Of a stretch of 23,439 nucleotides of DNA, positions 15,464-23,209 are shown piece after piece. This DNA comes from 188UL27-1 sp038526275 (lineage in GTDB: Bacteria > Pseudomonadota > Alphaproteobacteria > Rhodobacterales > Rhodobacteraceae). Position 1 is the stretch's first letter. Every line of letters begins with the position of its first letter. The position numbers and the translations under genes were made by a program. The stretch covers positions 1 through 23,439 of the forward strand of contig JBCBGY010000051.1 of NCBI GenBank assembly GCA_038526275.1. Direction: 5' to 3'. The notes under the pieces are model-generated. The model worked only from the letters and a program-made list of their open reading frames with translations, did not search any database and was not told the origin of the DNA.

Positions 15464-16564
15464 TCAGGCCGCCACGTTGCGGCGCATGAAGGGCCGGAAG
15501 AGGGGTATCAAAGCCATACGCACCATATTGTCGAGCGCCCCGGTAAAGAGGATCACCAGCGCCTGGATGACGATCACCATTTCGCGGGGGATGGATGTCC
15601 AAAGGCCCAGCTCGGCCCCACCCTGGTAGAGAAAACCGAATAAAACTGCAGCCAGGATCACGCCCGCCGGATGCGACCGGCCCATCAGCGCCACGGCAAT
15701 GCCAATGAACCCCGCACCTTCGACAGAGTTCAGAACCAGCCGTTCTGCCTCACCCATCACGTTGTTAATGGCCATGCAGCCTGCCAGCCCGCCCGAGATG
15801 AGCATGGCCACCATGATGATCTTGACCGAGCTAATCCCGGCATAGCGTGCGGCGGTTTCGGAATGACCATAGGCGCGGATCTCATAGCCCAGCCGGGTGC
15901 GCCAGATCAGCAGCCAAACCCCCAAGGCTGCCAGCAGCGCGACAAACAGCGTGACATTAGCTGGCGCGCCACGAAACATCGTGACTCCGAACAGGCCGAA
16001 AATGTCTTGCAAGGTGGGCAGATGGGTGCTTTCCGCGAACTGGGCTGTCGCCGGGTCCATCGCGCCTTGCGGGCGTAATGCCTGGGACAGCATGTAGTTC
16101 AGCAGCGAAAAGGCGATGAAGTTGAACATGATCGTGGTGATCACGATATGACTGCCCCGTTTCGCTTGCAGCCAAGCCGGGATCGCCGCCCATGCCGCCC
16201 CGAAAAGCGCGGATGCCAGGACCGCGAGGACAAGCGCCAGCGTCCAATGCGGCAGCGGCAGGTAGAGCATGGCGAGCGCAAGGCCCAATCCGCCCAGCAT
16301 CGCCTGTCCTTCGCCGCCAATGTTGAAAAGCTTGGCGTGGAAGGCAACGGCCACCGCAAGGCCGGTGAACATGAAATTCGTCGCGTAATAAAGGACATAG
16401 CCCCAGCCATAGGAGGTGAGCAGCGAGCCTTCGATCATTGTCCACAGCGCGGCCTGCGGGCTTTCGCCGCTGAACCAGATCATCAGGCCGGAAAAGAGGG
16501 CCGCCAGGATCAGCCCGACAAGCGGGATCAGGATCACATCGGCCCATTTGGGAAGCGCGTCCAT
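15464..16564 (-). CDS. ABC transporter permease, BMP-type importer, first subunit
   Basis: A 366-residue membrane protein of the same permease superfamily as its downstream neighbour. It has FTGLAVAVAFHAKLFNIGGE near 66-85 (the conserved FNIGGEGQ), HIVITTIMFNFIAF, the coupling loop EIRAYGHSETAARYAGIS, and GLAGCMAINNVMGEAERL. Two different permeases in one operon are typical of BMP/nucleoside importers. ATG 16564 lies one base after the ATPase stop (TGAGATG), so translation is coupled. Nothing is missing. Confidence 0.92.
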   Translation of the reverse strand: MDALPKWADVILIPLVGLILAALFSGLMIWFSGESPQAALWTMIEGSLLTSYGWGYVLYYATNFMFTGLAVAVAFHAKLFNIGGEGQAMLGGLGLALAMLYLPLPHWTLALVLAVLASALFGAAWAAIPAWLQAKRGSHIVITTIMFNFIAFSLLNYMLSQALRPQGAMDPATAQFAESTHLPTLQDIFGLFGVTMFRGAPANVTLFVALLAALGVWLLIWRTRLGYEIRAYGHSETAARYAGISSVKIIMVAMLISGGLAGCMAINNVMGEAERLVLNSVEGAGFIGIAVALMGRSHPAGVILAAVLFGFLYQGGAELGLWTSIPREMVIVIQALVILFTGALDNMVRMALIPLFRPFMRRNVAA

Positions 16565-16565
16565 C

Positions 16566-18098
16566 TCAGGCAGCCTCGTCGTTCATGCCGGCCATCAAAA
16601 GGCCAAGTTCTTTCTCATCGGTCTCATTGGCCAGCCGTTCTCCCATGATCTGACCGTCAAACATGACGGCGATCCGGTCCGCCAGGCCGAGAATTTCTTC
16701 CAGTTCGACAGAGACCAGAAGGATGGCCTTGCCGGTATCGCGCAGGGCGACGATTTGCTGGTGAATGAACTCAATCGCCCCGATATCAACGCCCCGGGTC
16801 GGCTGACCCACCAGCAAAAGTTCGGGGTTCCGCTCGATTTCTCGCGCCAAAACGATCTTTTGCTGGTTCCCGCCCGAGAAATTCTTTGCTGCCAGCCAGC
16901 AATTGGCAGGCCGCACGTCAAAGCGTTCGATCTTGCCTTCGGCATCCTGGCGCACGGCGGTGTTGTTCATCAGCAGATTGCCGCGCCGGTAGCCTTGATC
17001 GTGCTGATAGCCAAAGGCCACATTTTCCCAAGCGTGAAAATCCATGATCAGACCTTCGCGCTGGCGATCTTCTGGCACATGCGCAATGCCACGGTTGCGG
17101 CGCGACCGCGCGTCAGACCGCATACCCGTCAGGTCAATCTCCTGCCCGTTGATGCTGACAGACCCTCGCGCCGGTCGGCATCCCCCAAGCACTTCCAGCA
17201 ACTCTGACTGGCCATTCCCGGCGACCCCGGCAATACCCAGGATTTCGCCCGCACGAATTTTGAAATCGATGCCTTTGAGCCGTTCAACGCCCTTTTCATC
17301 GGTCACCCGCAGGTCCTGAACCTTGAGAACCACATCGCCCAGCTTGGGTGGTTGCTTGTCGACCCGCAACAGAACCTTGCGGCCCACCATTAATTCCGCA
17401 AGTTCGGGGGGAGAGGTCTCGACAGTTTTGACCGTCGCGGTCATCTCGCCGCGCCGCATGACGCTGACAGTGTCGGTCACATCCATGATCTCGCGCAGCT
17501 TGTGCGTGATCAGGATGATCGTTTTGCCCTCGGCCTTGAGGTTGCGCAAGATCCGGAACAGGTGGTCCGCTTCGGCAGGGGTCAGCACCCCGGTCGGTTC
17601 GTCAAGGATCAGAATATCCGCGCGCCGGTAGAGCGCCTTCAGGATCTCCACCCTTTGCTGCATGCCAACGCCAATCTCTTCGATTACGGCATCCGGGTCG
17701 ACGTTCAGTTCATATTCCTCGGCCAGCGCCTTTAGTTCGCCCCGCGCTTTGTTGAGCGACGAGGCCAGCCACGGTCCGTCTTCCGCGCCCAGCACCACAT
17801 TCTCCAGAACCGTGAAGTTCTCGACCAGCTTAAAATGCTGAAAGACCATACCGATGCCCGCAGCGATGGCCGCCTGACTGTCAGGAATTTCAGTCTTTTC
17901 GCCACCGATCCAAATCTCACCGCGATCGGCTTTGTAGAAGCCATAAAGGATCGACATCAGGGTCGACTTGCCTGCACCATTTTCACCGATAATGCCGTGG
18001 ATGGTGCCACGGGCGACTTGGATCGAAATGTCTTTATTGGCTTGAACCGGCCCAAAGGCCTTCGAAATGCCTTTGAGTTCAATGGCCAGTGCTGTCAT
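16566..18098 (-). CDS. ABC transporter double-domain ATPase of BMP-type (nucleoside/sugar-like) importer
   Basis: Powers import by ATP hydrolysis at the cytoplasmic face. The protein has 510 residues with two ABC domains, as in sugar and nucleoside importers. Domain 1: Walker A GENGAGKST at 38-46, Q-loop MVFQHFKL, signature-like VGMQQR in place of LSGGQ, and Walker B ILILDEPTGVLTPAEA. Domain 2 (from about 260): Walker A reduced to GVAGNGQSE with no Lys-Ser/Thr, a normal signature FSGGNQQK, and Walker B LLLVGQPTRGVDIG. This asymmetry is usual for the family. The ATG overlaps the stop of the NTF2-like gene by four bases (ATGA). Confidence 0.95.
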   Translation of the reverse strand: MTALAIELKGISKAFGPVQANKDISIQVARGTIHGIIGENGAGKSTLMSILYGFYKADRGEIWIGGEKTEIPDSQAAIAAGIGMVFQHFKLVENFTVLENVVLGAEDGPWLASSLNKARGELKALAEEYELNVDPDAVIEEIGVGMQQRVEILKALYRRADILILDEPTGVLTPAEADHLFRILRNLKAEGKTIILITHKLREIMDVTDTVSVMRRGEMTATVKTVETSPPELAELMVGRKVLLRVDKQPPKLGDVVLKVQDLRVTDEKGVERLKGIDFKIRAGEILGIAGVAGNGQSELLEVLGGCRPARGSVSINGQEIDLTGMRSDARSRRNRGIAHVPEDRQREGLIMDFHAWENVAFGYQHDQGYRRGNLLMNNTAVRQDAEGKIERFDVRPANCWLAAKNFSGGNQQKIVLAREIERNPELLLVGQPTRGVDIGAIEFIHQQIVALRDTGKAILLVSVELEEILGLADRIAVMFDGQIMGERLANETDEKELGLLMAGMNDEAA

Positions 18099-18439
18099 TC
18101 AGGCGCTCCAAACCCGACAAAGCCCACCAACCGGCTTGCCTTACCATTCTCATCGACCTCGGCAAAATACTGACCATGCTGCTTCTGCCCGCCGGGCATG
18201 GCGAACTCAACCGCAAGTCGCAGCGAACCTTGCACTTCGTCCGTGCGGACGACCTGCGCCGTGGCGCCCGGCGCCATCTGAGAATATTGCCCGACATATT
18301 CGATCAACGCGTCGACCTCTGTGATCGGCTTCGGCGCGCGCGGATCCGCATAGTAGCATGGGTCGGTCACAGCCGCGCGAACGGCATCAGCGTCGGCCGT
18401 GGCCCATGCTTCGAAAAAGGCTGCAATCTTTTCGGACAT
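18095..18439 (-). CDS. NTF2-like (SnoaL-type) small protein inside the importer operon
   Basis: A 114-residue protein beginning MSEKIAAFFEAWATADADAV, with ADPRAPKPITEVDALIEYVG and VRTDEVQGSLRLAVEFAM, the pattern of the NTF2/SnoaL cone fold. Members include small enzymes and ligand-binding proteins; no specific catalytic pair can be assigned. It is preceded by AGGGGG and overlaps the ATPase start by four bases. Its place between the binding-protein gene and the ATPase gene is not standard for BMP importers. It is probably a cytoplasmic accessory, possibly acting on the imported compound; this is inference. Confidence 0.8.
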   Translation of the reverse strand: MSEKIAAFFEAWATADADAVRAAVTDPCYYADPRAPKPITEVDALIEYVGQYSQMAPGATAQVVRTDEVQGSLRLAVEFAMPGGQKQHGQYFAEVDENGKASRLVGFVGFGAPE

Positions 18440-18458
18440 TTGATCCCCCTGAAGTATG

Positions 18459-18481
18459 TCGGGGGCGATGGTCGCCCCCGA
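18459..18481 (-). other. intercistronic hairpin after the binding-protein gene
   Basis: TCGGGGGCGA (18459-18468) and TCGCCCCCGA (18472-18481) make a perfect 10-base, very GC-rich stem with a 3-base loop. It starts 8 bases after the bmp gene stop and ends 20 bases before the NTF2-like ATG. No T-run follows. Such hairpins after binding-protein genes are known to stabilise the upstream message and to lower expression of the downstream transporter genes. Confidence 0.65.
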
Positions 18482-18489
18482 TCAAAAGG

Positions 18490-19479
18490 TCACTCCACAG
18501 GGCAGGAATTGTCGCTCATGAAGTCGTGTACGGCCAGTTCGCCAGAGACGATCTTGGCAGCGGCTTCGTCAACACTGGCCTTCATTTCTTCGGTGACCAG
18601 ATCGGCGTTATGTTCGTCCACCGCGTAGCCCACGCCTTCGTTTGACAGACCCATCACGTTGATACCGGTCTCTAGCCCGGGCCCATCGGTCATGGCCTGA
18701 TAGACGGCATTGTCGACGCGCTTCAGCATCGAGGTCAGCACCTTGCCGGGATGCAGATAGTTCTGGTTGCTGTCGACCCCGATTGACAGGATGCCTTCAT
18801 CGGCAGCTGTCTGCAGAACACCGACGCCTGTCGCACCCGCAGCGGCATAGACCACGTCAGCGCCCTGGCTGATCTGCGCCTTGGTCAGTTCGGATCCTTT
18901 GACCGGGTCCGACCAGGCGGCGGGCGTTGTGCCGGTCATGTTCTGGATGACGGTGGCGTCCGGGTTAACCGCCTTCACACCTTGGGCATAACCGCAGGCG
19001 AATTTGCGGATCAGCGGAATATCCATGCCGCCGATAAAGCCTACTGTGCCGGTTTCACTGGCTTTCGCGGCCATCATGCCCACCAGGAAGCTGCCTTCAT
19101 GCTCGTTAAACACGACCGAGCGCACATTCGGCTGATCCACCACCATGTCGATGATCACGAAAGATGTGTCGGGATAGTCAGGCGCCACATCGTTCAGCAC
19201 GTTGCCAAACGCAAATCCGGCCATGACCACAGGATTGGAACCACTTTCAGCCAGACGGCGCAGGGCCTGTTCCCGCTGCGCCTCGGACTGCATCTCGATC
19301 TCGCGATAGCTGTTTCCGGAGTCCTCGGCCCAGCGTTCCGCGCCATTGAAGGCAGCTTCGTTGAACGACTTGTCGAACTTGCCGCCCAAGTCAAAGACCA
19401 TTGCCGGTTCGGCCAAGCCTGCTGTCGCTGAAAGGGCAAGGGCCGCGGCCGTGCACAGAATGCTCCGCATCAAGGTCAT
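18490..19479 (-). CDS. BMP family ABC transporter substrate-binding protein
   Basis: Captures the substrate in the periplasm and delivers it to the two permeases. The 329-residue precursor has a signal peptide, MTLMRSILCTAAALALSATA, cleaved near GLA-EPA. There is no lipobox Cys at the cleavage site, so it is a soluble periplasmic protein and not a lipoprotein. BMP (PnrA-like) features: VFDLGGKFDKSFNEAAFNGA right after the signal, VDQPNVRSVVFNEHEGSFLVG, TVGFIGGMDIPLIRKFACGY and GVDSNQNYLHPGKVLTSMLK. ATG 19479 follows GGGAG. Well-studied members bind purine nucleosides, so a nucleoside substrate is likely but not proven. It is the first gene of the operon. Confidence 0.94.
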   Translation of the reverse strand: MTLMRSILCTAAALALSATAGLAEPAMVFDLGGKFDKSFNEAAFNGAERWAEDSGNSYREIEMQSEAQREQALRRLAESGSNPVVMAGFAFGNVLNDVAPDYPDTSFVIIDMVVDQPNVRSVVFNEHEGSFLVGMMAAKASETGTVGFIGGMDIPLIRKFACGYAQGVKAVNPDATVIQNMTGTTPAAWSDPVKGSELTKAQISQGADVVYAAAGATGVGVLQTAADEGILSIGVDSNQNYLHPGKVLTSMLKRVDNAVYQAMTDGPGLETGINVMGLSNEGVGYAVDEHNADLVTEEMKASVDEAAAKIVSGELAVHDFMSDNSCPVE

Positions 19480-19593
19480 GGAATATCTCCCGTCGGTTAT
19501 GGCGGAGCCACGTTCTGTGTGCGCCCCGAACTCGTTGATTTGCCGTTGATAAGGCCGCAGCACTTCGCGAGGGTCAACCGGTTTTTGGCAGGA

Positions 19594-20010
19594 TTACCCC
19601 CCGGTCAAAGGTTTGCTCAGTAGGTGAGCAGCGACGAAATGGTCTTCGCGGCGGTAGTAGTCCGGTCGAACAGCGACCCCGGCATAGCCCGCCTGATCGT
19701 AAAGAGCCCGCGCCGCCACATTGTCTTCGGCAACTTCCAGAAAGGCCGATAAAGCGTGCCGTGCCCGCGCCATCGCTTCAAAATCGGCGAGGCATGCGCG
19801 GCCCAGTCCCCTGCGGCGTTGGGTAGGGTGGGTCACCAATGTCAGCAGTTCCGCTTCACCCCCAACGGCCCTGCCCAAGGCGAAGGCCCCATCGTATGAC
19901 ACCAGAAAACAGGTCGGGCTGGCCAGCAGACTTTCAAATTCCGTGGCCTGCCAGGGTCGCCCTTCGGTGAACCCGGCCGAATGGAGGCGCGCGAGTTCGT
20001 CCGCTGTCAC
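19594..20010 (-). CDS. rimI: GNAT acetyltransferase, RimI-like
   Basis: A 138-residue single GNAT domain. The acetyl-CoA pyrophosphate motif R-x-x-G-x-G is at 65-70 (RRRGLG), preceded by the strand LLTLVTHPTQ, and LEVAEDNVAARALYDQAGYA with the late Tyr pair PDYYRRED is the typical end of RimI proteins. RimI acetylates the N terminus of ribosomal protein S18 in E. coli and is often encoded next to tsaB, as here. The start is GTG 20010, which overlaps the tsaB stop (GTGA), so translation is coupled. Residues 1-20 are shorter than in some relatives. The true substrate in this organism is not known. Confidence 0.88.
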   Translation of the reverse strand: MTADELARLHSAGFTEGRPWQATEFESLLASPTCFLVSYDGAFALGRAVGGEAELLTLVTHPTQRRRGLGRACLADFEAMARARHALSAFLEVAEDNVAARALYDQAGYAGVAVRPDYYRREDHFVAAHLLSKPLTGG

Positions 20011-20723
20011 GCCAACATGACCGGTGGAGCGTCTTTCGCCGGTGCCGCATCGGGCGGGCGGATGTAAATCGGAGCAGGCCGCGGGCCCTTCCAGCCTGCC
20101 TCAAACCGGGCGGCGGCAATCGGGGCAATGGCGCTGGCCGGATGGGCCGGGGCGGGCAAGTCGATGCTGCCTTGCCAACCTCTGCGCTCTGCAAAGATCC
20201 GGTGCAGCGCCGCCGCCTCGGCTCCGACAAAACGTGTCCCTTCTGGCAGTTTCGGTGGCTCTGACGGGCCATCGCTGCGCAAGACTTGCTGCTCAAAAGG
20301 CAAACCGCTGGCTCTACCATTTTCGAAGAGTTGTACCATCACAAAACCCTCCCGGCGGGGCTGGGCCAGCGAAACAAGCTGCGGGCCCGGAATGGCCAAG
20401 CCTTCGTTGCCCAGTAAAGCCTCAAATGCCGAAACGCCAATTGCAGGAATGCCCAGACCCAAGGACAAACCCCGAGCGGTTGCGACAGAAACCCGGATGC
20501 CCGTGAAGTTTCCAGGCCCCGTGCCAACACCAATCGCGTCGATCTCTCGCCAAACCACGCCCTGTTGATCGAGCAGATCTTGGAGCATGGGGGTCAACCG
20601 TTCGGCCTGACCGCGCGCCATTTCTTCGCGCGCTTCGGCCACGATCTGCCCTCCCGACAACAAAGCGGCCGCACAATGCGCGGCCGATGTGTCGAATGCT
20701 AGGATTGTGGGGTTAGATCCCAA
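20007..20723 (-). CDS. tsaB: tRNA threonylcarbamoyladenosine biosynthesis protein TsaB
   Basis: TsaB is the ASKHA-fold partner that activates TsaD for making the t6A37 modification in tRNAs that read ANN codons. The protein has 238 residues, normal for the family. It shows ILAFDTSAAHCAAAL at the N terminus, LTPMLQDLLDQQGV, and the hallmark GVGTGPGNFTGIRVSVATAR. The only sensible start is TTG 20723: it opens the family sequence at once, lies inside the last 11 bases of the nfu gene, and has GAGG about 9 bases before it; no ATG or GTG is available nearby. Expression is probably coupled to nfu upstream and rimI downstream. Confidence 0.93.
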   Translation of the reverse strand: MGSNPTILAFDTSAAHCAAALLSGGQIVAEAREEMARGQAERLTPMLQDLLDQQGVVWREIDAIGVGTGPGNFTGIRVSVATARGLSLGLGIPAIGVSAFEALLGNEGLAIPGPQLVSLAQPRREGFVMVQLFENGRASGLPFEQQVLRSDGPSEPPKLPEGTRFVGAEAAALHRIFAERRGWQGSIDLPAPAHPASAIAPIAAARFEAGWKGPRPAPIYIRPPDAAPAKDAPPVMLA

Positions 20724-21270
20724 CCGGACGTACCTCGATCACTTCCGGGATGTAGTGGCGCAGCAGGTTCTCGATACCCATCTTGAGGGTCAGCGTGGCC
20801 GATGGGCAGCCGGCACAGGCGCCTTGCATGTGCAGATATACAATCCCCCGGTCGAAACCGTGGAACGTGATATCTCCGCCATCCTGCGCCACGGCCGGGC
20901 GGACCCGCGTATCGAGCAGCGTTTTGATTTGGCCGACGATCTCGGCATCTTCGCCATCATGTTCTGCATGGCCATCGGCGGCCTCGCCTTCCATGACCGC
21001 TGCGCCGGACTGGAAATGTTCCATCACCGCACCAAGGATCGCGGGTTTGATATGATCCCATTCTACGGCTTCGGTTTTTGTCACAGTCACGAAGTCATGG
21101 CCGAAAAACACACCAGACACGCCATCAACCGCAAAGATACGGGTGGCGAGGGGGGATTTCGCAGCCGTATCCGCTGACGGAAAATCAGCAGTGCCTGCGT
21201 CAAGAACAGTTTGGCCCGGCAGAAACTTCAAAGTAGCCGGGTTCGGCGTGGATTCGGTTTGAATGAACAT
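20713..21270 (-). CDS. Nfu-type iron-sulfur cluster scaffold/carrier protein
   Basis: Carries or assembles Fe-S clusters for delivery to target proteins. The 185-residue protein has an N-terminal Nfu_N domain (about 1-88, MFIQTESTPNPATLKFLPGQ, FFGHDFVTVTK, EWDHIKPAIL), an acidic His-containing linker, and a C-terminal NifU-like domain (about 110-185) with the cluster-binding CAGC at 152-155 in GACAGCPSATLTLKMGIE. ATG 21270 follows AAGGGGC. A strong promoter and an Irr-box-like palindrome lie just upstream, which suggests control by iron. The tsaB start overlaps its 3' end. Confidence 0.95.
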   Translation of the reverse strand: MFIQTESTPNPATLKFLPGQTVLDAGTADFPSADTAAKSPLATRIFAVDGVSGVFFGHDFVTVTKTEAVEWDHIKPAILGAVMEHFQSGAAVMEGEAADGHAEHDGEDAEIVGQIKTLLDTRVRPAVAQDGGDITFHGFDRGIVYLHMQGACAGCPSATLTLKMGIENLLRHYIPEVIEVRPVGI

Positions 21271-21293
21271 TAAACGCCCCTTTTTTGTCAGAC

Positions 21294-21324
21294 TTTATAT
21301 GCGTGCTCGACCGTCAGGTGTCAA
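21294..21324 (-). promoter_or_regulatory. predicted sigma70-type promoter of the nfu gene
   Basis: On the minus strand a perfect -35 TTGACA (21324-21319) is followed by TATAAA (21299-21294), five of six matches to a -10 element, with a 19-base spacer; CATATA gives 17 bases but a poorer match. The predicted transcript would begin about 15-20 bases before the ATG at 21270, leaving a short leader that contains the ribosome-binding site. Confidence 0.6.
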
Positions 21325-21329
21325 TTGAA

Positions 21330-21344
21330 TTAGAACTATTCTAA
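21330..21344. promoter_or_regulatory. Irr-box (ICE)-like operator upstream of nfu
   Basis: TTAGAA-CTA-TTCTAA is a perfect 6+3+6 inverted repeat, very close to the iron control element bound by Irr in alphaproteobacteria (TTTAGAA-N3-TTCTAAA type). It lies 5 bases upstream of the -35 element of the nfu promoter and overlaps the stop codon of the gene upstream. Iron/haem-dependent control of nfu is therefore likely; no binding data are available here. Confidence 0.6.
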
Positions 21345-22681
21345 GGAGTGGGGCGGCAAGTCAAGGCAACAATCGAAGTCGTTGGGTCCGGAAGCTCGGA
21401 AGACGGGGCTTCGACAAAGGGCACGTCATTCTCGCGAAGCACGTCTTGCAAAGAGGTTGGCGCAACGGCGAAGGCGACTTGATCTGTGTTGGGTAAATCG
21501 TCGGAACTGGGCAGCAGCATTCCCGCCAAGGCGCCGCCTTCTGTCAGTAAGGGCCAGGCCCCGCTTTCTGCTGCAATCGGCCCCGAGATTGCAAAGGCCC
21601 AGACGGGCAGTTCAGCACCGGCCAGGATTTCCGGTTCGCCCAATGTCAGCCCACCTGCCGATACGACACTAACTTGCCCCGTGAAGGCAGGGGCGGGATC
21701 GCCGGTTTCTGCACTTTTGCCCTGCGCTGTGAGAGAGGCGCCAAGATCGGCGTCACTCCCGGGGGCGATGGGAAGGCCCTGAAATCCACCGGCGGTCCGG
21801 TAAATGGCCACGTCCCGGCGCGCGTCTGAGGCGACGGGCTGCAAACCGGCGCCATTGAGTTGCAAGGGTGGCGCACAGGCCTCTGCCAATGCCGTTGATG
21901 TCACGAGGTCCCGTTCATTGACGAAAAAGCCGGTCAAAAAGGTTGGTTCGGCCAGTGGGCCAATGATTTCGGCAAGCCTGCCGGTTTCAGGTGGCGCCAG
22001 CGAGTATCCGGGATCCCTTGCCACGCTGGTCGCAATCAGCATCAGCCGGGTGAAATGTTCGGGCGCGGCAGTGATCTCGAACGACGCAAAGAGCCCGTTT
22101 GTGCGGTCGGATCGCAAATAGGTTCGGCGCCCGTCGTCCAGTTCCACGGCAGAGATAACAAGACCGTCCCGGTCCAACCTGTAACCGGCCACCGGTCCCG
22201 CATCGGCAGCGCGCAACTCCTGGTGCCGCTGCCTGACATCCGGGCCGGTCGACTGGCTGAAGGTGACAGAGAGGCTGCCGTCAGGTGCCTGATACCGGCG
22301 GTCCCGATCCTGATCGGACAAAAAACCCAAGGGCAAGATGATGGAAACCGCCATGCCCTCTGGCAACACCCATTCCCACCCATTGGTGATCCATTCTTCG
22401 CGATAGGCGGTGATCAGGCGGCGGATTGCCTCTTCCTCATTGCCGGGGCCAAGGCCCTGGCGGGCGTAAAAGGCGTCAAAGCCCGCATCACTCAGGCGTC
22501 CAAATTGCCCGTCGAGGATCCCTTCATAGTCGCCAGACAAAGCCAGGCCGGCCTGAATCAACCGCCGCTCCGCCAGTTCCAACTGGTCAATGAATGGGTT
22601 GGCATAGGCCGCACTGGCCGAAAGCAGCACCAGAATCGCGGCAACCAGACGAGCCACGTGGCGCGGCAGTGTAGGGCGCAT
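21341..22681 (-). CDS. exported trypsin-like protein with peptidoglycan-binding-like N domain, probably inactive
   Basis: A 446-residue precursor with a signal peptide (cleavage near AAYA-NPF, residue 27/28). Residues about 35-77 (RRLIQAGLALSGDYEGILDG, then FGRLSDAGFDAFYARQGLG) resemble a PG_binding_1-type helical repeat. The middle (100-230) is an unrecognised beta-rich part. From about 245 the order resembles a trypsin-like domain: GFFVNERDLVTSTALAEACA, then RRDVAIYR with Asp290, and AESGAWPLLTEGGALAGML with Ser373. At the place where a His is expected (TNxHVV) the sequence reads STALAEA, so the catalytic His is missing. Cys269 and Cys442 could form a disulfide. ATG 22681 has AAGGAG 8 bases upstream and lies 12 bases after the usp stop. 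Confidence 0.8.
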   Translation of the reverse strand: MRPTLPRHVARLVAAILVLLSASAAYANPFIDQLELAERRLIQAGLALSGDYEGILDGQFGRLSDAGFDAFYARQGLGPGNEEEAIRRLITAYREEWITNGWEWVLPEGMAVSIILPLGFLSDQDRDRRYQAPDGSLSVTFSQSTGPDVRQRHQELRAADAGPVAGYRLDRDGLVISAVELDDGRRTYLRSDRTNGLFASFEITAAPEHFTRLMLIATSVARDPGYSLAPPETGRLAEIIGPLAEPTFLTGFFVNERDLVTSTALAEACAPPLQLNGAGLQPVASDARRDVAIYRTAGGFQGLPIAPGSDADLGASLTAQGKSAETGDPAPAFTGQVSVVSAGGLTLGEPEILAGAELPVWAFAISGPIAAESGAWPLLTEGGALAGMLLPSSDDLPNTDQVAFAVAPTSLQDVLRENDVPFVEAPSSELPDPTTSIVALTCRPTP

Positions 22682-22693
22682 CGGAGAGGCTCC

Positions 22694-23149
22694 TTACGTT
22701 ATAGCGGTCAGTCGGTCTTTCGACAGTTCGCCAGGCACGATGGTAATCGGAACCGCGAGATCGCCTGCGGACTTGGTCAGCGCGGTCACCAACGGCCCTG
22801 GTCCGCTTTTGTCGGCACTCGCCCCCAGAACGAGGACACCAATTTCGGCGTCATCTTTGACCTGGGCGAGGATTTGCGGCACCGGCTCCCCTTCGCGGAT
22901 CACCAGCTCTGGGTCGATGTTTTGCTTGTCGCGCATCCATTTCGCGAAGACCTCGAAATGCGCCTCGATCCGTTCACGGGCTTCTGCGCGCATGACGTCG
23001 CCCACGCCGATCCAGTGCTGGAACTCATCGGGCGGTATGATCGACAGAATCGCAACGCCGCCACCGGTATTGGCGGCCCGCATGGCAGCGAAACGCATGG
23101 CGTTCAGACATTCGCGGCTATCATCGAGGATCACGAGAAACTTGCGCAT
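22694..23149 (-). CDS. universal stress protein family protein
   Basis: A 151-residue single USP domain starting MRKFLVILDDSRECLNAMRF, with AILSIIPPDEF after the second strand, and IGVLVLGASADKSGPGPLVT followed by SAGDLAVPITIVPG at the end. In ATP-binding members the segment reads G-x2-G-x9-G-S/T; here the spacing is altered (GASADKSGPGP), so nucleotide binding is uncertain. The frame stays open upstream to near the window end, but family alignment supports ATG 23149. The ribosome-binding site is weak. It is first in the leftward group that continues with the exported trypsin-like protein after 12 bases. Confidence 0.9.
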   Translation of the reverse strand: MRKFLVILDDSRECLNAMRFAAMRAANTGGGVAILSIIPPDEFQHWIGVGDVMRAEARERIEAHFEVFAKWMRDKQNIDPELVIREGEPVPQILAQVKDDAEIGVLVLGASADKSGPGPLVTALTKSAGDLAVPITIVPGELSKDRLTAIT

Positions 23150-23183
23150 TGGGTCCGGTCGGTTGCTGACGCCGCGAGTGTGA

Positions 23184-23209
23184 CGCGTTGCAAGCGGCCT
23201 TGCAACGCG
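23184..23209. repeat. perfect 11-base inverted repeat upstream of usp
   Basis: CGCGTTGCAAG (23184-23194) and CTTGCAACGCG (23199-23209) flank CGGC. It lies 34 bases upstream of the usp ATG. There is no T-run on either strand. It could be an operator, an attenuating hairpin in the usp leader, or the 3' hairpin of a gene that lies to the right. Confidence 0.6.

Noticed and set aside
16566..18098. Missing Lys-Ser/Thr in the second Walker A motif of the ABC ATPase as a possible defect.
   Set aside because: A reduced second nucleotide site is usual in double-domain ATPases of the sugar/nucleoside importer family.
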